Assembly (NCBI GenBank): GCA_934486755.1
Contig: CAKSQT010000064.1
Coordinates: 1 to 9,236 of the forward strand
Direction: 5' to 3'
Source: an uncultured Eubacteriales bacterium
GTDB taxonomy: Bacteria > Bacillota > Clostridia > Oscillospirales > Acutalibacteraceae
Length of the DNA: 9,236 nt
The notes under the pieces are model-generated. The model searched no databases. It worked only from the letters and a program-made list of their open reading frames with translations, and was not told where the DNA came from. The stretch's first letter is position 1. The number at the start of each line of letters is the position of its first letter. Positions 5,543-9,236 of the stretch are shown in pieces. The translations under genes were made by a program, and so were the position numbers.

Positions 5543-6919
5543 ATGAAGTCCAAAAGAGTAGGCAAGCCGATATTTTTCGTGATTTTAGTGTTGATTTTGG
5601 CTCTTACATACACAGCCTTTTTCGGCATTGACGATTACTACGGCGACACCAGAAAAGTTTACCTTAAAGGCGCTAACGATATACGTTGGGGTATTGATAT
5701 ACGCGGCGGCGTTGAAGCCGTTTTTTCTCCCGATAAGGAAGATGTCAAGATAACCGACGACGATATGGACGCCGCAAAGGAAATAATCGAGACCCGTTTG
5801 GTCAACAACAATATAACCGACTACGAGGTTTACAGCGATAACGACAATCATCAGATAATCGTGCGTTTCCCGTGGGCTGCCGACGAGAGCGATTTTGACG
5901 CTACCGCCGCGGTGCAGGAGCTTGGCGCAACAGCGCTGCTTACCTTCTGCCGCAACGAGGATAAGGACGATGTTATCCTGAGCGGTTCAGAGGATATTGA
6001 CCGCGCGCAGGCGGGGGTTGACGAGAACGGCAACTACGTTGTTTACCTCTATTTCACCGACGCGGGAACCGCTAAGTTCTCCGCCGCAACGGCAGAGCTT
6101 GTCGGTCAGAAGATCTCCATTTGGATGGACGAAACCGAAATTCAGGCTCCCACGGTAAACGAGGCTATAACAACGGGTACCGCCTATATAAACGGTATGT
6201 CAGGCTCGGACGAGGCAAAGGCTCTCGCCGACAAGATAAACGCAGGCTCGCTCCCGTTCGCCTTGACGGTTGACGACAGCAAGTTGCAGATAATTTCCCC
6301 GACCCTCGGTTCGGACGCGCTTAACGTTATGATAATAGCGGGTTCGATAGCGTTCGGCGTTATCTGCCTTATAATGATATTGAGATACCGTGTAAACGGC
6401 TTTGTCGCTTCTATCTCGCTTTTGGGTCAGTTAGCGGCTACGATAGCCTGCATTTCGGGCTTCTTCCCGAACCTTTCGAGCTTCACGCTCACGATACCGG
6501 GTATTGCGGGTATAATCCTTTCGATAGGCGTCGGCGTTGACTGTAACGTTATCGCCTCCGAGCGCATACGCGACGAGTTTGAAAGGGGCAAGACCATTGA
6601 CGGCGCAATAGACAGCGGTTATAAGAACAGTCTTAGCGCTATTATCGACGGTAACGTTACAATAGTTATCGTTTCGGTGGTTCTTATGGGCGCGTTCGGC
6701 ACGCCTGACAGCTTTGTTGCAAAGATATTCTCACCGATAATGTCGTTGCTCGGAACCTCTATAACAGGCTCTATCTACTCTTTCGGATACACTCTGCTTA
6801 TAGGCGTTGTATTCAACCTTATAATGGGAGTGCTTGCTTCCAAGTATATGATAAAGAGTATTTCTCAGCTTAAATTCCTGAGAAAGCCTCAGCTTTACGG
6901 AGGTAAGAAAAATGGCTAA
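5543..6919 (+). CDS. secD: Protein translocase subunit SecD
   Basis: SecD joins SecF in a membrane complex that uses the proton gradient to help SecYEG pull exported proteins across the membrane. This copy has 458 residues. TM1 is at about 9-27. The family D1 motif appears as WGIDIRGGVEA (49-59). An extracytoplasmic region follows to about 255. Further TM helices lie at about 260-280, 286-306, 316-336, 370-385 and 412-435. The conserved membrane motif GVGVDCNVIASERIRDE (329-345) contains the acidic residue D333 linked to proton movement. A stretch of roughly 25 residues between 385 and 412 (FGTPDSFVAKIF...SIY) is longer than the short FGTGPIKGF loop of classical SecD. The ATG at 5543 has GGAGG 8 nt upstream; an in-frame TTG at 5537 is too close to that site. 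The gene overlaps secF by 8 nt. Confidence 0.95.
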   Translation: MKSKRVGKPIFFVILVLILALTYTAFFGIDDYYGDTRKVYLKGANDIRWGIDIRGGVEAVFSPDKEDVKITDDDMDAAKEIIETRLVNNNITDYEVYSDNDNHQIIVRFPWAADESDFDATAAVQELGATALLTFCRNEDKDDVILSGSEDIDRAQAGVDENGNYVVYLYFTDAGTAKFSAATAELVGQKISIWMDETEIQAPTVNEAITTGTAYINGMSGSDEAKALADKINAGSLPFALTVDDSKLQIISPTLGSDALNVMIIAGSIAFGVICLIMILRYRVNGFVASISLLGQLAATIACISGFFPNLSSFTLTIPGIAGIILSIGVGVDCNVIASERIRDEFERGKTIDGAIDSGYKNSLSAIIDGNVTIVIVSVVLMGAFGTPDSFVAKIFSPIMSLLGTSITGSIYSFGYTLLIGVVFNLIMGVLASKYMIKSISQLKFLRKPQLYGGKKNG

Positions 6920-7874
6920 GAGAGTATTTAATATCGACTTCAACAAATCGCTTAAAAAGATTCTTATAGTCTACGCCGCAATTTTTATTGCGGGAATAAT
7001 CGTTGCCGCGGTGTTCGGCATCAATCTCGACATAAATTTCAGCGGCGGTACCAGAATTACCTATTCGTTTACGGGTGAAATTTCCGATTCGGATATTGAA
7101 AGCACCGTAAAGGGCGTAATCAAGGATTCTTTTACCGTGAGCCAAAGCACTTCGTTTGCGGGCGACACAAAGACCTTTGTAATAAGCCTTGCGGGCAAGT
7201 CCTCTATGTCGGCTGAAACACAGGCTTCGCTTACTTCGGCTCTTGAAGAAAAGTTCAAAGATAACAAGATTGAAATTTACGATTCAAACTCGGTAAGTCC
7301 TACCGTTGCGGGAACTTTCTTCGCAAAGAGCTTGGTTGCGGTTGCCATAACGGCGATTTTGGTTATCATATATGTAGGAATAAGATTTAAACGAATAGGC
7401 GGCGTTTCGGCGGCTGTTACCGCGCTTGCCGCACTCGTTCTTGACATTTTCATTACGTTTTTCACCTGCGTATTCTTCCGTTTGCAGATAGATTCAAACT
7501 ATATCGCGGTTGTTCTTACGATATTGGGCTATTCGCTTAACGATACGATAGTAATATACGACAGGATAAGGGAAAACAAGCGCTTCTATCCCGAGCTTGA
7601 AACAGGCGAGCTGGTAAATAAGAGCATAAATGCAACAATGATACGCAACATTGTTACATCGCTCACAACCTTCCTTGCGATAATCACAATAGTTGTGGTT
7701 GCCGAGATTTACGGACTTACGAGCCTTCGCACATTCGCGATACCGATGGCGTTCGGCGTAATTTCGGGTTGTATTTCATCGCTTGCAGTTTCGGGACCGC
7801 TTTGGGTTCTCTGGATAAGGCATAAGGAAAAGGTCCGTGCCAACAGCGATAAAAAAGTAAAAAGTAAAAAATAA
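6912..7874 (+). CDS. secF: Protein translocase subunit SecF
   Basis: SecF is the partner of SecD in the accessory export complex at the cytoplasmic membrane. It has 320 residues and six predicted TM helices: about 15-36, 138-156, 164-184, 190-210, 248-266 and 275-300. The D1-type motif DINFSGGT (40-47) follows TM1, and the SecF signature GYSLNDTIVIYDRIREN lies at 206-222. The C-terminal tail is rich in lysine, as usual for the cytoplasmic end. Its ATG lies inside the end of secD (8-nt overlap), with GGAGG at 6899-6903, so the two subunits are probably translated in equal amounts. A terminator follows. Separate SecD and SecF genes, rather than the fused SecDF of Bacillus, fit a clostridial host. 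Confidence 0.95.
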   Translation: MAKRVFNIDFNKSLKKILIVYAAIFIAGIIVAAVFGINLDINFSGGTRITYSFTGEISDSDIESTVKGVIKDSFTVSQSTSFAGDTKTFVISLAGKSSMSAETQASLTSALEEKFKDNKIEIYDSNSVSPTVAGTFFAKSLVAVAITAILVIIYVGIRFKRIGGVSAAVTALAALVLDIFITFFTCVFFRLQIDSNYIAVVLTILGYSLNDTIVIYDRIRENKRFYPELETGELVNKSINATMIRNIVTSLTTFLAIITIVVVAEIYGLTSLRTFAIPMAFGVISGCISSLAVSGPLWVLWIRHKEKVRANSDKKVKSKK

Positions 7875-7886
7875 AGAATGAAATTT

Positions 7887-7922
7887 ACTGCGGCCGGACA
7901 TTCGACCGCAGTTTATTTTATA
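7887..7922 (+). terminator. Terminator of the secD-secF operon
   Basis: A 7-bp stem ACTGCGG/CCGCAGT (7887-7893 and 7906-7912), extended by two further pairs after a mismatch, is followed by TTATTTTATAT. It begins 13 nt after the secF stop codon. Confidence 0.75.
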
Positions 7923-7924
7923 TA

Positions 7925-7954
7925 TTGACATTAAAGGGCATAATAAAACGTAAT
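7925..7954 (+). promoter_or_regulatory. Candidate promoter of the degV-like gene
   Basis: A perfect TTGACA (7925-7930) follows the secDF terminator. The best -10 at usual spacing is CGTAAT (7949-7954, 18-nt spacer), a four-of-six match, with other AT-rich alternatives nearby. The resulting leader would be about 50 nt. Confidence 0.45.
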
Positions 7955-8010
7955 TATTGCTAAGCGTGACAAGTTTGAGTACTGCCGCATTAGTATGACA
8001 GGTGATATAA

Positions 8011-8862
8011 ATGACAAAGATAATAGTAGACAGCACGTGCGATTTCAGCTTGGAGGAAGCCGAAAAGGCGGGACTCACAATGCTGTCGCTCCACGTTCGG
8101 TTCGGGGACGAGGAGTTTCTCGATAAACGGACAATAACAAACGAAGAATTTTATAAAAAACTGATTGTTTCAAAGGAGCTTCCGTCTACCGCGCTTGTAA
8201 GCGCGGGGGAATTTTTGGAGGCTTATGAAAACATTCCCGACGACGATATTATAGTAATAACCCTGTCAAGCAAGCTGAGCGGAACATATCAGGCGGCTAT
8301 GGTGGCAAGGGAAATAAGCGGCAGGGACAATATTTTTGTTGTCGACAGCGGCTCCGCCTCGCTCGGAACGGCGCTTATCGTCGATAAAGCGCTTGAATTG
8401 AAGGACAGCCTTTCTGCAAAAGAGCTTTACGGCACTCTTAAAAAATATGTCGCGCGCCTGCGTATAGTCGGTGTGGTCGATACGCTTAAATATCTCGTCA
8501 AGGGCGGCAGACTGTCCGCCATTTCGGGAACAGTGGGCGGATTGCTGGGAATAAAGCCGATGCTGCTTATCAAAAACGGCGATATAATAAATATCGGCAA
8601 GCCCAGAGGTATCGACAATGCAGTAAAACAGCTTGATGAAATGCTGCGTTTCCGTATGAAAATAGACCGCCGCGAGGAGATAATTTTCGCTCACGCCGAT
8701 AATGAAACGGGTCTTGAAAAATTTATAAAGGCTGTCGGAAGACCGAAAAACAGCCGAATAATGTCGATAGGCAGCGTCGTCGGAACGCATACGGGTCCCG
8801 GCGTTATCTGCGCCGCATTTTTCGAGCATCCGCTTGTGGGAAACAAAATTTCTAATAATTAA
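8011..8862 (+). CDS. DegV family fatty-acid-binding protein
   Basis: This 283-residue cytoplasmic protein matches the DegV/FakB family, which binds a fatty acid and, in FakB members, presents it to the kinase FakA so exogenous fatty acids can enter phospholipid synthesis. Family landmarks run in order: IIVDSTCD (4-11), LPSTALVSAGEF (58-68), the ligand-binding TLSSKLSGTYQAA (84-96), VVDSGSASLGT (110-120), VDTLKYLVKGGRLS (156-169), GIKPMLLIKNG (180-190) and the C-terminal SIGSVVGTHTGPG (252-264). Length is normal for the family. The ATG at 8011 has AGGTGA 5 nt upstream. Clostridia carry several DegV paralogues, and no fakA-like kinase gene is in this window, so a true FakB role is not certain. 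It is followed by a strong hairpin. Confidence 0.94.
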   Translation: MTKIIVDSTCDFSLEEAEKAGLTMLSLHVRFGDEEFLDKRTITNEEFYKKLIVSKELPSTALVSAGEFLEAYENIPDDDIIVITLSSKLSGTYQAAMVAREISGRDNIFVVDSGSASLGTALIVDKALELKDSLSAKELYGTLKKYVARLRIVGVVDTLKYLVKGGRLSAISGTVGGLLGIKPMLLIKNGDIINIGKPRGIDNAVKQLDEMLRFRMKIDRREEIIFAHADNETGLEKFIKAVGRPKNSRIMSIGSVVGTHTGPGVICAAFFEHPLVGNKISNN

Positions 8863-8870
8863 CAAAAATA

Positions 8871-8913
8871 AAAACCTCCTTTTCGGAAAAGATATATCCG
8901 AAAGGGAGGTTTT
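8871..8913. terminator. 17-bp hairpin after degV that also contains the next gene's ribosome binding site
   Basis: Arms 8871-8887 and 8897-8913 pair over 17 bp (one G-T pair) around a 9-nt A/T loop. After the plus-strand 3' arm comes TTTTAGTT, a weak U-tract. On the minus strand the tail is TTTTTATTTTTG, a stronger one. The 3' arm includes AGGGAGGT (8903-8910), the only ribosome binding site for the small gene that starts at 8918. In a transcript from degV the site would be base-paired, either ending transcription or blocking translation. Confidence 0.7.
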
Positions 8914-8917
8914 AGTT

Positions 8918-9097
8918 ATGCAAAACAGTTCAATGTCTTTTATGAAGGGTCTCGGCACGGGAATGGTCGCAGGCGCCACAGCTATGGTAGTAGGAAAAAT
9001 TATGATGAATGACCGCCACAATGTGGCTAAGGGTTCTACCAAGCTCGTTAAGGCTGTCGGCGAATTTGTTGACGGCGTGCAGACAATGTTTAAATAA
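8918..9097 (+). CDS. Small conserved-type hypothetical protein, 59 residues, glycine-rich with one hydrophobic segment
   Basis: A 59-residue protein is read from the ATG at 8918, which has AGGGAGG 8 nt upstream; an earlier in-frame ATG at 8834 would start inside degV and lacks a site. Residues 9-30 (MKGLGTGMVAGATAMVVGKIMM) form a hydrophobic, glycine-rich segment with small-residue spacing that could be a membrane helix. Residues 34-59 form a charged amphipathic tail ending AVGEFVDGVQTMFK. I recognise the general shape as a small hypothetical protein seen in Clostridia, but know no function. It lies 55 nt after degV, with its ribosome binding site inside the hairpin between them, and is followed by its own terminator. 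A link to the cell envelope is inference from the hydrophobic segment. Confidence 0.75.
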   Translation: MQNSSMSFMKGLGTGMVAGATAMVVGKIMMNDRHNVAKGSTKLVKAVGEFVDGVQTMFK

Positions 9098-9127
9098 TTC
9101 CGATTTGCCGTCAGAGTGTAAAACAAT

Positions 9128-9166
9128 AGCGGTCCGTAGGTTTCCTGCGGACCGCTTCCGTTTTCG
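9128..9166 (+). terminator. Rho-independent terminator of the small-protein gene
   Basis: A 13-bp stem (arms 9128-9140 and 9144-9156, one G-T pair) with a TTT loop is followed by TCCGTTTTCG. The stem is strong and GC-rich; the U-tract is short and offset. It begins about 30 nt after the stop codon. Confidence 0.8.
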
Positions 9167-9236
9167 TAGGACAACCACTGGCTTTGCCAGTGGGAAAAAA
9201 GCTTTAGCTATGGACAGAATAAAAACTCCTTGATAT
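9167..9236. repeat. Hairpin and tail resembling an IS200/IS605-type element end or REP-like repeat (truncated by window)
   Basis: A perfect 8-bp hairpin CCACTGGC-TTT-GCCAGTGG (9175-9193) is followed by GAAAAAAGC, not by a U-tract, so it is not a normal terminator. Next comes AGCTTTAGCTATGG (9199-9212), which recalls the subterminal hairpin sequence of IS200/IS605 elements as I remember it, and the window ends in CTCCTTGATAT, where TTGAT is a target pentamer known for some of these elements. No transposase is visible before the edge. An open frame starting ATGGACAG at 9209 ends after seven codons. Confidence 0.35.

Noticed and set aside
7991..8005. TTAGTATGACAGG before degV resembles minus-strand TTAGTGTGACAGG near position 70.
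   Set aside because: Too short to exceed chance, and the degV copy simply includes its ribosome binding site.
8266..9174. A 302-residue open frame on the minus strand opposite degV and the small gene.
   Set aside because: It runs antisense to degV, which has clear family motifs; its product has no recognisable domain and no good ribosome binding site.
9175..9193. The CCACTGGC/GCCAGTGG hairpin as a second terminator.
   Set aside because: Neither strand has a U-tract after the stem, and a complete terminator already lies at 9128-9166.

Overview
The window looks like chromosomal core DNA from an anaerobic Firmicute of class Clostridia, most likely an Oscillospiraceae/Ruminococcaceae-type gut bacterium. 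The evidence is the GGGtGRT-protein/NifU-like gene pair, separate secD and secF genes, a DegV protein, a type Ic aspartate aminotransferase, strong AGGAGG ribosome binding sites and near-consensus sigma-A promoters. The taxonomic call is inference from gene content and cannot be fixed more precisely by eye.

Layout, left to right. (1) 26-1033, minus: an AraC-family regulator with a GyrI-like effector domain. (2) 1115-1266, plus: a compact stand-alone tRNA-Arg(CCT) unit with its own promoter and terminator. (3) 3144-1281, minus: a two-gene operon with promoter, IscU/NifU-like scaffold gene, GGGtGRT gene and terminator. Its function is unknown, and it is the best candidate in the window for an undescribed system. 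(4) 3188-4122, plus: a divergently transcribed, AT-richer KilA-N domain gene of phage type, standing alone. (5) 4112-5472, plus: a PLP aminotransferase of the aspartate aminotransferase type Ic family with its own promoter. (6) 5481-7922, plus: a secD-secF operon with promoter, overlapping genes and terminator. (7) 7925-9166, plus: a degV gene, then a 17-bp hairpin whose 3' arm contains the ribosome binding site of a 59-residue small protein gene, then a terminator. (8) 9167-9236: a perfect short hairpin and an A/T-rich tail that resemble the end of an IS200/IS605-type element or a REP-like repeat, cut by the window edge.

Most genes are housekeeping or stand alone. SecD and SecF together form an accessory membrane complex that helps SecYEG export proteins. 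The scaffold and GGGtGRT proteins are probably co-translated, because the upstream stop codon overlaps the downstream ribosome binding site, so they likely act together, perhaps in Fe-S or metal handling. The KilA-N gene is the only clearly mobile-type gene and sits in the divergent promoter region beside that operon. No CRISPR array, rRNA, complete insertion sequence or gene cluster of obvious defence type was seen.
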